64,000 nt of DNA. Origin: Symbiodinium natans (lineage: Eukaryota > Sar > Dinophyceae > Suessiales > Symbiodiniaceae). The notes beneath the pieces were generated by a model. The model saw nothing but the letters and a program-made list of their open reading frames with translations, searched no databases and was not told the origin of the DNA. Of this stretch, positions 19,801 through 31,215 are shown one piece after another; position 1 is the first letter of the stretch, and each line of letters starts with the position of its first letter. The stretch spans positions 62,001 through 126,000 of the forward strand of contig CAJNDS010002728.1 in assembly GCA_905221605.1 (NCBI GenBank), in the 5' to 3' direction. Made by a program: the position numbers and the translations under genes.

Positions 19801-20337
19801 AGCGCGCACGCGGCCAACCATTAGATTTAGGGATTTTCACGGGCGTGTAGGGCTTGAGGCGAGATTCAGGGGCTCAGGGGCTTGGGTTTCGGGATAACTC
19901 AAGGGCCAGAATGATCAGACCCCTGCGGAAACACCCTCAGAAGCTATTTGGCTAGTACATGCAGGTAAAAAACTCGAAAAATTACAATGAAAGGAACGCG
20001 AGACTACGAAATCCCAAAAACATATACATGACCCTGCTTGCCAAATCTCCCCAAACCCTAAACACTGAACCCGAAACCCCCAGACCTAAACCCTCCACCC
20101 TACCTTGGCTGCACTCAGGAGGGTAGCTATAAACTAAACCTGTAGCTGCCTTATTAATTAATAAACCCAATAAACCCAAAAAGGGTCACGATCTAAAGTT
20201 ACAGTAAAGTACCACAAAGCTACTTCCCACATCTCCAACTATTTCAGCTCCAGCCGCGGCCTAGCCAGCGAAAGGATTGCGGCGCCTCCGGGTTTCCAAA
20301 GCGTTTTGGAGGCTCATGGTGCTTAGTTTAGGGTTTC

Positions 20338-20452
20338 AATATAGGGGCCAGAATCATTAGAATAAGGTTTTCGCGGTTCTTATGGTAAACTTTATAAAGG
20401 GGCCCTGAGGGAATAATGTCAAAAAAATATTCCGACCCCTATATTGGGGTTT
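20338..20452. mobile_element. Family J inverted-repeat element
   Basis: The left end ATATAGGGGCCAGAATCATT pairs with the right end ATATTCCGACCCCTATATTG. Related copies: 37269-37385 and 48480-48530. Confidence 0.6.
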
Positions 20453-20804
20453 TGGGTAAAAACCCTAAACCATGAAACCTGGGTTTCGAGGGGTTTACTT
20501 TGTCTTCCAGAGATGGGCAGTTGAGGGCTTCAGAGGCAATCATAGGGCCCTTAAGGGAGGGAGTTCAAGAAAGGTATGCAACCCAAGATACCCCAGTACT
20601 TCCCACTACGCTCCCTCAGCTTCTTTAAGGTTCTCGAGGTACCTAGTTACCCCAAAGAACCCCTCTTCCTTGAGGACCCTGCAATGAGAAGAAACGCTGC
20701 ATGGCACATTGGTTGCCCAACGCACATCATCATCGCAGACCCCTTGAAACCCTTCAAGAGCCCCAGTGACCCTTAAGCACACTAAGCAACGCACCCTAGA
20801 AGAA

Positions 20805-20829
20805 CCCCCCCCCCCCCCCCCCCAAAAAA
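20805..20829. repeat. C19 then A6 tract
   Basis: Nineteen C are followed by AAAAAA, similar to the C/A junction of the family H element at the window start. The flanks (20470-20800, 20830-21030) hold weak open frames only. Confidence 0.9.
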
Positions 20830-21191
20830 CCAAACCCCGAAACACCCCAGGATCCCCCAAAACCGTAAACCTCTCAGCCCCGAAAAACCGTAAACGCGCA
20901 AAGCCACAACAAAACCGAACCCCCCCCCCGTCCCCCCGTGCAGAAGCAAAGAAGCGCTGCCTGCACCCAAAGACGCCCCCCAGCTGGGACCTGAGAACTT
21001 CCCCCGGTCTCTGCTTTTGTAGGATTGACGACCTCCTCTAGGGTTTAGAGTTGAGGGTTTTGTGGTTTAAGGTGGGCTTTTTGGGGCTTCTGGATTTCAG
21101 AAGAGTTTACAAGTTCTGGGGCTTAGGTGTTGTTTGGTTGGGGTTTTGGGTGTTGTTGTTTGACTTTAGGGTTGTGTTGTCGAAACGATAG

Positions 21192-22015
21192 GCTTCTGTG
21201 AAACTCTGTTCTGGACTCCCAAGCTTTCCAATCTACCACGATGTGGAAACATCACGGGTCCCAAGCGCTACTCCTCAGCCATCGCCACTATCAGCACGAT
21301 AACTACCGCCCTGATACTTCCTAAGCCCCGCTTCTGCCTCAAGTCTCGGTAAGTTCTGCACGTCACTCTAAACCCAAAACCCAAAGCCCTATTCAAAGCC
21401 TAAGAACCAGCAAAGCAGCACACAGGCCCTGTTGCCCAGCAAGCTACCACGAAAGAGCATGCCCGGATGCTCCGCGGGGCGTGTGACTAAACCCCCAAAC
21501 CCCAAACCCCAAGCCCTAAACCCTAAACCCCAACGTGAGAGAGCAAATGGAGGCTGGCAGCGGATCTTGCTTCCCTGGAATTCCGAACAGAGTTTTGAAT
21601 CCAGCCTTCAAGGTTTAGGGTCTCGAGACCATTGGGCGGCAAAACCTTCGCATTCTTGCTTACCGTGAGAAGGGGGCTGCGGGGCGAGTCGGTGTCGAGG
21701 TGGGGAAGTCATGACCAGACAGAAGCAACACGCAACAGATAGAACTTCGCTGCCTGCAGTAAAGTCAGGCGGTCCGTACATACCGACCGGAATAGCAACG
21801 CACACGGCCGAGGCCTTGCCAGGCAGCCGCCCTGCCTCCCTCATGGTAAGAAAAGCGTAAATTATAGACTCTTACTCAACATAGTAACCCATCTCGGTTC
21901 GCGCAGCGGGTTCTGGGCTGCCGAGCCTCAAGAGCTTGTAGTGTAGGATTTCTGGCAGATTGTGGACGGGAACTCGGTGTGGAAGTTTGCAAACCATCAG
22001 CCCTTGCACTTGCAG
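21192..22015 (+). CDS. Multi-exon gene, product unknown
   Basis: Exon 21192-21348 (157 bp, AG|GC acceptor, GTAAGT donor) reads FCETLFWTPKLSNLPRCG, NITGPKRYSSAIATISTITT, ALILPKPRFCLKS. Exon 21416 to about 21482 enters in the matching phase (STQALLPSKLPRKSMPGCSA). The next island, 21544-21664, reads QMEAGSGSCFPGIPNRVLNP but has an in-frame TAG where TTTAGGG occurs (21616); an alternative frame is open throughout. Exon 21760-21845 has a CTGCCTGCAG acceptor and GTAAGA donor (KSGGPYIPTGIATHTAEALP). Exon 21907-22015 (RVLGCRASRACSVGFLADCG) ends at GTGTAA. The intron 21349-21415 is only 67 bp and telomere-like. No domain was recognised. Confidence 0.55.
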
Positions 22016-22240
22016 GTGTAAAGAGCAGGGTGGTATGAGCCCTTGAACTCAAACAGAATGCAGGCTTGAAGAAAGCCCCAAGAACTCAGTGTTCCCAGTA
22101 ACCTGGGAAGGTACAGGAACCCTAAACCCTAAACCCTAAATCCGACCAAACACAAAGGCCAAAAGGGTAATGACAACCTTAGAGGGCCGAAACTGGAATG
22201 TCGCCTTCGGGGGTTAGTCAGGGGGTTAGGGATCAGTATA

Positions 22241-22389
22241 GCCTCCACCAGGTACTTATAACCAATTAGAACTGTACTTATAACCCAAGTATAACCATAT
22301 TAGGGCACTTAAAGGGCTTATGAGCTAAAGTGATTTATGGGTACAGTTGTGATTGGGTTAAAAGTGCCATGAGTCCATGAACCTCCAAG
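22241..22389. mobile_element. Family A element, left end degraded
   Basis: It shares TACTTATAACCCAA, ACCATATTAGGGCACTTAA and the right end CATGAACCTCCAAG with the other copies. The right end is followed by TAGGGTTTAGGG. Confidence 0.65.
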
Positions 22390-22619
22390 TAGGGTTTAGG
22401 GGGTTCTGGGCTTAGGGATTTAGGCTGAAAAGTTGAGGTGCCCTTGAACCTCTGAGCTCCTAGGAGCAGCCTCCAAGGTGTCAAGAGCTTCGCAAGAACA
22501 CCCCCCAAGCCCTATAAACCCACCATACATTCTATCATTACGCCCTACAATCAAACCCTATAATGAAGCCCGATAATTAAACCCCAAAATTAAACCCTAA
22601 TTACCAAGCCCTATAGAAC

Positions 22620-22870
22620 CCTATAAAACCTCAAGTAAATCGCTATAAAAACCCATTAAGCCCCTCTAAATCCTAGAAAGCCCTCTAAGCCCTATAAATC
22701 GCTATAAAACCTTTTTAAGCCCTCTATAAATTGTCGAAAGCCCTCTAAGCCCTACAAATCGCGATAAAACCCCTTTAAGCCCTCTATAAATTCCTAGAAA
22801 GCCCTCTAAGCCCTACATCCTAAGCCCTCTATAAATTCCTGGAAAGCCCTCTAAGCCCTACATCCTAAGC
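22620..22870. repeat. Tandem repeat, about 65 bp unit, four copies
   Basis: Units contain AAAGCCCTCTAAGCCCTA, ATCGC.ATAAAACC and TTAAGCCCTCTATAAATT. They look derived from CCCTAAA-like DNA. Between 22870 and 23480 I see AT-rich unique DNA without a supported gene. Confidence 0.75.
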
Positions 22871-23480
22871 CTTACGCCCTAAGCCCGAAGCCCTAAGCCC
22901 TAAGCCCTAAACCTCGAACCACGGCTGATGTGACAGAGGCCGCTGCGCCATTGAAGCCGCGGAGGATGATCCCTTGGGGGAGGAGGTTTTATAGGGGGTT
23001 CAGGGGTTCTCAGAAATTAGGGAGCTCTAGGGCCAGCAATGCGTTGCGGAAACGGACAGCCGTTCCCTGGACCAAGCATGGAAGTCACAGCAAAACCAAT
23101 GTTTGAACTTCTGAAGTTTTCTGTTGGCTCGTTATTGTTATAGTATTTTCTGTCTAGCTTCATCTTCATTTTTCTTCGAACGCATTGGTTTTAAGTTTAT
23201 TGCATATTTTGGGGGCGATGGGGGGAGGGCGGGGGGGCAACGGATTCATTAGACTCTTCAGTCAAGGAAAAGTCCTCATGTCAAGCAAGGCAGCGAATGC
23301 TAGTGCGCCCAAAAAGACACCCCATATACACAGTCACCCACATCCATAGGGAACCATCTGAACACTCACCAATGACTGCAATAAACCCCAAGCCACGTCA
23401 TCACCCGAATCCCAGCATAGGGGTACTCACTAAATCGTAACTGAGCATCGAAACCCTTAACCCCCAAACGCTATCCCCCG

Positions 23481-23720
23481 GTGGCTGAGAGCCTGCTGCA
23501 AACGAAAGTCATTGCCGACTTCGGCGGTCAGAGTACGATCCCTCTTTTAACCGACAACTCGCCGGCTTCGGGGGTGAGACACTGTCTCTACGCCCAGACG
23601 CAACTTCTGCGTCACGACTCGTGCAGCGCTAGGGGGGATGTACCGGACCCATGCCGTCGCGAAGCGCGAAGCACTGAGGTGTCTGTTGCTCGGCTCGAGG
23701 TCTCCCTCCGGCAGAACTTA
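23481..23720 (+). CDS. Open frame, possibly a decayed copia RNase H piece
   Basis: A unique island of about 250 bp is open for 80 codons: AESLLQTKVIADFGGQSTIP then LLTDNSPASGV. The string IPLLTDNS after a small hydrophobic helix resembles the middle of Ty1/copia RNase H domains; this is a weak, memory-based resemblance. The following residues do not continue the domain well, so it could equally be an unrelated exon. Confidence 0.25.
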
Positions 23721-24955
23721 GGGTTTAGGGTTTAGGGGTTTAGGGTTTAGGGTTTAGGGGTTTGGGGTTCCAAACGTTCGACCTGCTCGGATCGCTTCTC
23801 TTCTCGATCACTGAGCTGCATTGGTCTTGACGAAGACAAAACCCGAAAACCCAAAACCCTAACCCCCCCCCCCTCCCCCCAAAAGCCTTGAAACCCTAAA
23901 CCCCCAAACCCTAATTCCTAAACCCTAAACCCTAATTCCTAAACCCTAATTCTTAAACCCTAATCCCTAAACCCTAGACCCTACGAAACAGAGAGGCTAG
24001 CTGAGAATGCAGCGTTGGGGACCTGGGGGTGCCAACCACCTGAACTCGCTAAGGGACTCTAAACCCAAAACCCTAACCCCCTTAAAACCCTAAACCCTAA
24101 ACCCTCAACCCTAAACAAACCCAAAACCCTAAAATCACGACACCCGAACAAAAACCCCTCAACCTCGAATAGCCGCGGCTGAGTGTCGCAAGGGGTTCAA
24201 AGTCGTTCCCCCATTTACATCCGAGGCCACCTCAGAAGGGGTCTGCAAAGAGGCTTAGGATTTGGGGTTTAGGGTTTGGGGCTTAGGGTTTGGGGTTTAG
24301 GGTTTGGGGTTTAGGGTTTGGGGTTTAGGGTTTGGGGTTTAGGGTTTGGGGTTTGGGGTTTCGGGTTTAGGTTACCCAGACTTCTGTTCTTCCTTAAGAT
24401 CGGAGCCCCCTCCCCCCACCCCCCCCCCCCCAAACCCTAAACCCCTAAGCTCCTAAACCCCGAGGGGAGAGGGACCTGTGGCTTTTGAAGCGAACGCCTG
24501 GGTTCATGATTCCTGTCGACTTTCTCCGTTACTATACTTACAACAACACTCGAAGACTTCAGGAACAAATCAGAGTAAGAACAGTGGCAGGCAACGAAGT
24601 CATGATGACAATGGGAATTACTGGCACTGTTGGATTCTACTTTTGTTTCTTGTGCTGGGGGGGGGGAGGGCGGGAGGGTTGTACGAGTAGATTGGACTTC
24701 AAGTCTTTCCAAATTTAGCCGGACCCTAAACCCTAAACCCTAAACCTAAACCCTAAACCCTAAACCCTAAACCTAAACCCTAAATAGTAGTGTAGGGCTT
24801 TTGGCTGTAGACCGTTGAGCCAGTTCGGCGATCCGCTGTTGCGCAAGTCTTGTGCAGGGGACAGCCTGGGAACCGCGACGCATGGGAACTATGCAGACAG
24901 TCCCTCTCAACCACCATGACCCTCCCCCCCAGCCCTAAATCTGCAGGAACTAATT
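23721..24955. repeat. Telomeric variants including alternating TTTGGGG/TTTAGGG
   Basis: At 24255-24362 the two variants TTTGGGG and TTTAGGG alternate strictly, giving a 14-bp unit. Other stretches are CCCTAAT-type (23900-23990) and CCCTAAA (24720-24785). The unique stretch 24470-24720 is open in two + frames and one - frame without clear splice sites. Confidence 0.8.
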
Positions 24956-25500
24956 CCCCAAACCCTAAAACCCTAAAACCCTAAAATCCTAAAACCGTAA
25001 AAACCCTAAAGCCCTAAAACCCTAAAAAACCCTAAAGTCCTAAAGCCCTAAAGCCCTAAAGCCCTAAAACCCTAAAACCCTAAAACCCTAAAACCCTAAC
25101 ACCCTAAAACCCTGAAACCCTGAACCCTGAAACCCCAAAACCCTAACACCCTAACACCCTAAAACCCTAACACCCAAACACCCCAAAACCCTAAAACCCT
25201 GAAACCCAAAACACCCAAAAAAACCCTAAAACCCTAAAACCCTAAAACCCTAAAACCCTAAAACCCTAACACCCTAAAACCCTCAAACCCTCAAACCCTA
25301 AAAACCCTAAAACCCTAAAACCCGAAAACCCTAAAACCCTAAAACCCCCAAACTCTAAAACCCAAAACACCCTAAAAAACCCTAAAACCCTAAAACCCTA
25401 AAACCCGAAAACCCTAAAACCCTAAACCCTAAACCCTAAACCCTAAACCCTAAACCCTAAAACCCTAAAACCTAAAACCCTGAAACCCCTACACCCCTAG
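24956..25500. repeat. CCCTAAAA octamer array
   Basis: About 545 bp of CCCTAAAA units with single-base variants (CCCTAACA, CCCGAAAA, CCCAAAAC). The extra A distinguishes it from the heptamer arrays; a shorter octamer array is at 53357-53445. Confidence 0.9.
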
Positions 25501-26670
25501 AACCCCAAATCCTTTTCGGGCTCCGCGCGCCGCTACTTCGCTCCGTGGTCGTTGGCACGACCGCGGCTTTGGGAAAGGTCCACCTTGTTGTAGGGTTTCG
25601 GGTTTGGGGTCCTTTCGTTGCTTCTGGAGGTTTCAAAAGTTAGGGTTTAGGGTTAGGTTGTTTTGGTGGTTTAAGGGTTGGAGTGCACTCTTGAGGTTGT
25701 AGGGTTTAGGTGGCTTAGGTTGCGGGCTTGAGGGTGCTGACTAATTCACTACTAACCCCCACCCCTGATACTACAACCCACCCTCTAACCCCTAGCAATA
25801 CACAACTTCCCCCATAATTCTAGAATGTAGTGTTTGTTGGAATATTCAACATGAGAGGTCGTTTTGTTGGGGGGAAGGGATGGTAGGGTCCTTGTCTTGG
25901 AGGTTGGGGCGTCACCAAGCAACCCCTAAACCCTCACCCTTCAACCCGAAACACAACCCTTAAACCCTAAACCAAAACCCTAAATCCCAAACCCCAAACC
26001 CAAAGCCCTAACCCTAAACAATCCTACACCCCAAACCCTGAACTCGAAACCCTACGTCCTAAACCCCAAAACCTAAGCCCTACGAAACCCTAAGCCCTAA
26101 GCCCGAAACCCTAAATCCTAAACCCTAAACCCTAAACCATAAAGGTTCAAAGCCGCAAGGTTCATGGGCCCCGCGCAGGCCGAAGCCGTAGAAGGGGAGG
26201 GAAGACTCCACGTAGCGAGGCCTGAGCGAAAATTCCGCAAACAGGGATGGCCCGCGGCATAGGAGCCCCTTAGGGAATATTTGCAAAAAAAGAGAACCTA
26301 AACCTAAACCCTAAACCCTAAACCCTAAACCCCTAAAACCCTAAATGTTTCATGGGCCTGCTTGGGAGTTTTGGGTTGATGGGGGCAGCCACCGCAGCGG
26401 GGTATCGGCACCCACTTCATTGGCACATCCCCGCATCCCGACAACCCCAAAAGTGCAAGCCCTAAAAAACACCCGAAAAAACCCGGAAAAAAAACCGAAA
26501 AAAACCCTTAAAAACCCTAAAATACCCTAACCCTAAACCCCAAACCCCAAATCCCAGCCCCGAACCCAAAAAGCTTTGACTTCTTCGCCCTCAGAAGACT
26601 TGGCTCTGAGGGTTTCGAGGGGTGTAAAGGTTCTCGAAACCTCAAAGCCTGTGCCCTCTGAAGACAGGGC
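25500..26670. other. Telomere-like DNA, no gene called
   Basis: Degenerate repeats are interrupted by unique patches at 25505-25590, 25740-25920, 26150-26290 and 26345-26460. Their open frames are short and not phase-linked. Confidence 0.5.
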
Positions 26671-26795
26671 CCTACTGGGAGGTTCAGGGTACTTCTTAAC
26701 CCAATAGTAACTGTACTTATAACCCAATTGTTACCACATTGTGGCACTTCAGGGGCTTATAAGTGGGGGTTCATAAGTACCATGAACCTCTAAGT
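26671..26795. mobile_element. Family A element, compact copy
   Basis: From CTACTGGGAGGTTCAGGGTA to TACCATGAACCTCTAAG, with the family core AACCCAATAGTAACTGTACT inside. No telomeric insert. Confidence 0.75.
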
Positions 26796-26800
26796 AGGGT

Positions 26801-27065
26801 ACCCTAAACCCTAAACCCTAAACCCTAAACCCTAAACCCTAAACCCTAAACCCTAAACCCTAAACCCTAAACCCCACACCCTAAGGGTAATTACACTACA
26901 AAACAGGGCCCTACCTTCCCTAGCAGCCCAAGTGTAGGGGCCCGGCTGGACCTCTCCTGCTACCGGCCTTGAGAAGCGCGGTTTCGTTATTGAAACCCTA
27001 AACCCTAAACCCTAAACCCTAAACCCTAAACCCTAAACCCTAAACCCTAAACCCTAAACCCTGAA
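26801..27065. repeat. Two perfect CCCTAAA arrays
   Basis: 26801-26875 and 26993-27063 enclose a unique island of about 110 bp that is not resolved. Confidence 0.9.
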
Positions 27066-27312
27066 CCTAGGGGTTTATGATATTCGGGGTACCTTATTGG
27101 GATTTGTATTTTGGAGGTCTATATTGGGGGTATATAAGGGGTATATGAGGGTTTACGAGGTTGGAACCGTCAGCCCTTAGTATGCTCCCTTACCCTTGCT
27201 TATAGGGATCTGAAGCATGGGCCGGTTTGTTGGACTACAAGCTTCGCTGGGAACTTGAGGTTTGTGTAGGCCTTGCAGGGTTCATGGCGTTCATAGGATT
27301 TAGGGTTTAGGT

Positions 27313-27404
27313 TGGGACGTTGCCCCTTGTACTGACAGTCCTGATCATAGTACCCACCACTACAATCCCTATTGAGGACTGTTAGTATAAGGGGGAAACA
27401 TCTC
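27313..27404. mobile_element. Family B element
   Basis: Left GGGACGTTGCCCCTTGTACT, right AGTATAAGGGGGAAACATC. The inner CAATCCCTATTGAGGACTGT matches the 5075 and 38299 copies. Confidence 0.65.
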
Positions 27405-28873
27405 AAGGTTTAGGGCTCAGGGTGAAAGAGTCTGTGGGCCTTGAAGGGCTTATCGGGCTTACAAGGCTTATGCTTGTACCGGCTCCTAGGGCTGAACCAA
27501 AAACCCAAGCAGTGCCCAGCTTTGTTTGAAGCCTCTTCAGTCGGCTGATTCTTTATGAAATGAGGAACCGAATAAGGGGGTTTAGGGTTTAGGGTTTAGG
27601 GTTTAGGGTTTAGGGTTTAGGGTTTAGGGTTCAAGGATTCTGGGCCCAAGGGGCATCGGTTCCTTGGTGTATTCCAGTCCTCAAGGTCTGTCCCCTCGCA
27701 TGCCAGATGTTGCCGGATTCTTTTTCCCCTTGCCATAATGAAAATTGCGCGGGTCTCTATATGCACGGTAGCAAAATTCTCTTCATGGACCTGGGGCGAG
27801 GACAGGGGGAATTGGAGGGAGTTTTCGGGGAGTAGGCTTAGTGATGATACATCTTACCCTAAACCCTAAACCCTAAACCCTAAACCCTAAACAGAGAAAA
27901 AGACTCAATGCCGGGACTTCTGCTCGTCCCCCAGGCCCGGCTGCCGCGAACGAAAGCGCGGCGGGAGCTCTCTCAAAGCTTGATAGGGGTCCTCTGGCAA
28001 TCTCATCCTTGCGCTACTTAAGGACCCCCTGAATCCTGAACGCGAAGCCCTAGTCTCTCCAAACCGTAAACCCTAAACCCCATAAGCCCTAAATCCCAAA
28101 ATCTAAACCCTACACCCTAAACCCTAAAGCTTCAGCTTGGCCCAAATAACCCTCTTGTAGAGAGCTTCAAAGATGGCTCTCTCTCTCTCCCTCTCGTGAG
28201 CTGCGAGGCTTCAGCGGAGGGACTTGAAGAAGGCCTCCGGGACACAGGCTTACATTAGGGCCTAGGGGGTTTAGGGGTTTAGGGGTTTAGGGTTTAGGGG
28301 TTTAGGGGTTTCGAATGCTGAGGGTCTTCGGAAGGGTTTAGCGGATGTAGGGCTGGAGGCTTTGCGGTTGAAGGCTTTTGGGGGGCTTAGGAGATAAGAG
28401 GGGATTTTAAAGATTAGGGGCCCCTTGCTGTGAACGGTATGGATTCCTGGGAGGTTCATGGGTGAGTAGAACCCCACTTTCTCAGTCCACCAAGAACCTA
28501 CTTGGGGGACTTAGCGGGCTTTTTGGTACAGTTGTACTTGGGGAGTAGAAGTACCCTGAACCCCCAAGTTGGCAGCCTCATTCGAGAAAACAAGGGGGTT
28601 TCGGGTTCAGGGTTTAGAGTTCAGGGCCCTTCGGGCTTTCGAAGGACTTTTGGGGCTGCGCTTGTGTGCTATAAAAGGAAGCCCGGCCCTCAACCCTAAC
28701 CCTAAACCCCAAACCCAAAACCCAAAAGCCCAAACCCTGACCCTAAACTCTGACCCTAAACCGTAAACCCTGCATGGGCCGGCCTCAATCGGGTTGGGCG
28801 GCGGGGTGGTGGTGGTGGTCGTCGTGGTCGGGTTGAACCTTTGGCTGGTCGTGACCAACTCGCACCCACTCGT
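27405..28873. other. Telomere-like DNA and unresolved islands
   Basis: TTTAGGG at 27580-27635, CCCTAAA at 27855-27890, TTTAGGG/TTTAGGGG at 28262-28305. Unique islands at 27640-27850, 27900-28000 and 28140-28250 show no linked exons. A short element resembling a deleted family A copy (ACTTGGGG...CCCCCAAGT) lies at 28537-28572. Confidence 0.5.
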
Positions 28874-29015
28874 GTAGGGTTTAGGGTTTAGGGTTTAGGG
28901 TTTAGGGTTTAGGGTTTAGGGTTTAGGGTTTAGGGTTTAGGGTTTAGGGTTTAGGGTTTAGGGTTTAGGGTTTAGGGTTTAGGGTTTAGGGTTTAGGGTT
29001 TAAGGTTTAGGGGCA
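28874..29015. repeat. Long perfect TTTAGGG array
   Basis: About nineteen heptamers, almost without change. Confidence 0.95.
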
Positions 29016-29537
29016 AGAACCAGGGGGATTAACCCCCGAACCCTAAGCCCTACACCCTAAGCCCGAAACTCTGACCTTAGAGCCCCCCTCGCCCTCGTGC
29101 TAAATTCTTGACCGAGCGTCAGGTCCACCAAGAACTGGAAAGGGTTTCCTGCCGCAGGAACGGGGTTTAGGGTTTGGGGTTTCGGGTTTTAGGGTTTAGG
29201 GTTTAGGGTTAGGGTTTATGGTAGCTTTTCAGGGGCTAAGGTGCATGTTTGCTTGGGTGGTTCTTTGGGTTGGGATGGGAAGACCTCAGCCCGTTCAGCC
29301 GCTCAAAAAAACCCCGAACCCCTTAAAGCTCCCAAAGCCTTCAACCCTGGGTGCAACCTGGCGCACAACCCCAAATGCACCCAGCAAGTTCCACGCGCCT
29401 TGAACCCGAAACCCCAAACCCTCAGCCCTGCATCCTATAAACCCTCAACCCTAAACCCTAAAACCTGTAAACCCACAACCCTAAACCCTAAACCCTGTAA
29501 ACCCACAGCCCTCAACCCTAAACCCTGAGCCCTACAA

Positions 29538-29630
29538 ACGACTATTTGCTTAAGAACCCCCAAAAAACGAATCATCCCTGAAGAATATACATATATTTTT
29601 TGGGGGGTTCTTTAAAAATATACTAGTCGG
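29538..29630. mobile_element. Family H element
   Basis: Left CGACTATTTGCTTAAGAACC, right GGTTCTTTAAAAATATACTA then GTCG. It sits inside CCCTAAA-type DNA. Confidence 0.65.
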
Positions 29631-29639
29631 CCCTCAACC

Positions 29640-29888
29640 CAAAAGCCTAAGCTCTCAAACCTAAACTCTAAAACCCTCAACCCTGAACCCTGTAAACCCT
29701 CAACGTGAACCCTAAACCCTAAACTACATCTTATAAACCCTCAACCCTAAAGTCTATACCCTACCAAAAGCCTAAGCTCTCAAACCTAAACTCTAAACCC
29801 TCAACCCTGAACCCTGTAAACCCTCAACGTGAACCCTAAACCCTAAACTACATCTTATAAACCCTCAACCCTAAAGTCTATACCCTAC
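29640..29888. repeat. Tandem duplication of a 124-bp telomere-like block
   Basis: Two nearly identical copies (29640-29764, 29765-29888) of a block containing AAAGCCTAAGCTCTCAAACC and ACTACATCTTATAAACC. The exactness implies a recent duplication. Confidence 0.9.
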
Positions 29889-30146
29889 CCCCCTAGGCCC
29901 TAAACTCTCCCCTGAACCATATAAACTCTCAACCCTAAATGAGGATACCCCAAACCCCGAACCCCGAACCCCGAACCCCGAACCCCAAAGCCCAAAGCCC
30001 AAACCCCCAACCCTAAACCCTAAACCCCTAAACCCCTAAATCTCCCCATGGGTGCCTCCACCCCCGCCGCTGCTGGGAGCGGGGGCCGACCCAAAGGATG
30101 GGGACGGGGCCGGGGCCGGGCGGGGCGCCTGGGCGCGTTGAGGACA

Positions 30147-30315
30147 AGTCGGTCTGGGGTTTAGGGTTTAGGGTTTAGGGTTTAGGGTTTGGGGTTTGGG
30201 GTTTGGGGTTTGGGGTTTGGGGTTTGGGGTTTGGGGTTTGGGGTTTAGGGTTTAGGGCATCGGATTTAGGGTCTAGGGTCTAGGGTTTGGGGTTTGGGGT
30301 TTAGGGTTTAGGGCA
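30147..30315. repeat. TTTAGGG then TTTGGGG array
   Basis: A block of about eight TTTGGGG units lies inside TTTAGGG repeats. A GC-rich island before it (30050-30145) is open on + from an ATG (GASTPAAAGSGGRPKGWG), not otherwise supported. Confidence 0.85.
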
Positions 30316-31048
30316 TGCAAAAGAATATGTCCCACGTTTTAGGAGGTTGCCGAGGACATCTTAAATTAAGGGCCTGAAGATCAGAACCCGGAAAGAAGGG
30401 GTTGCTTCGGCCCTTAAGGTAAGGGTTGATCCAGTCCAATTCGGAACCTCAATCTTCAACACTGGAACCCCAAACCCTAAACCAACTGAACCCAAAAACT
30501 CTTCCTCCATAAACCCTAGGGTTTAAACCAAAAAACCGTAGGGTTTAAGCCCGAAACCCTAGGGCAGCGTTTAAGCCCTAAACCCAAGCCTCAAGGAGAC
30601 GCTTGCAGCACCCGCGCCTCTGCAGAAAACGAAACCAAACACCCGGAGCCGCCCCTGTGATCTTGTTAAACCCTAAACCCTAAACCCTAAACCCTAAGCC
30701 CTAAACCCTAAACCCTAAACCCTAAACCCTGAACCCTGAACCCTGAACCCTAAACCCTAAACCCTAAACCCTTACCCGGACCCCTGTGATCTTGTCCCCA
30801 CATGGTATCAGCCCAGGGGCAGGAGTGGGCATGTCGACGCCAGCATCACGGTAGCCTGGGTTGGGTCTAGGGGCTTAGGGGAAAAGAGGGTTTAGGGTTT
30901 AGGGTTTAGGGTAATAATAGGGTTCAGGGTTCAGCGGTTATGGTTTACGGTTTCGGGTCTTGGCGCTGAGGGGGTTGGGGTTCCAAGCTCTTCCTGCAAA
31001 AGATCCTGTCAAAAACCCAACGAGGGAACATAGCCAACAACATGTCCC

Positions 31049-31215
31049 AAGCACCTAAACCCTAAACCCTAAACCCTAAACCCTAAACCCTAAACCCTAA
31101 ACCCTAAACCCTAAACCCTAAACCCTAAACCCTAAACCCTAAACCCTAAACCCTAAACCCTAAACCCTAAACCCTAAACCCTAAACCCTAAACCCTAAAC
31201 CCTAAACCCTAAAGC
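31049..31215. repeat. Longest perfect CCCTAAA array in the window
   Basis: About 23 uninterrupted heptamers. Confidence 0.97.

Noticed and set aside
21613-21629. A 17-bp intron GTTTAGG...CGAG between good frames
   Set aside because: Too short to be a spliceosomal intron; listed as an in-frame TAG instead.
23465-23720. Small structured RNA gene
   Set aside because: There is some GC-rich pairing potential, but no recognisable tRNA, 5S or snRNA features, and a protein frame is open throughout.
28569-29528. Frames rich in LNPKP, NPKPQTLNPKP or GLGFRV
   Set aside because: These are direct translations of CCCTAAA or TTTAGGG arrays and occur throughout the window; they are not genes on their own.
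31049-31215. A true chromosome end (telomere)
   Set aside because: Arrays occur in both orientations throughout and are flanked by unique DNA and exons; this is interstitial repeat.
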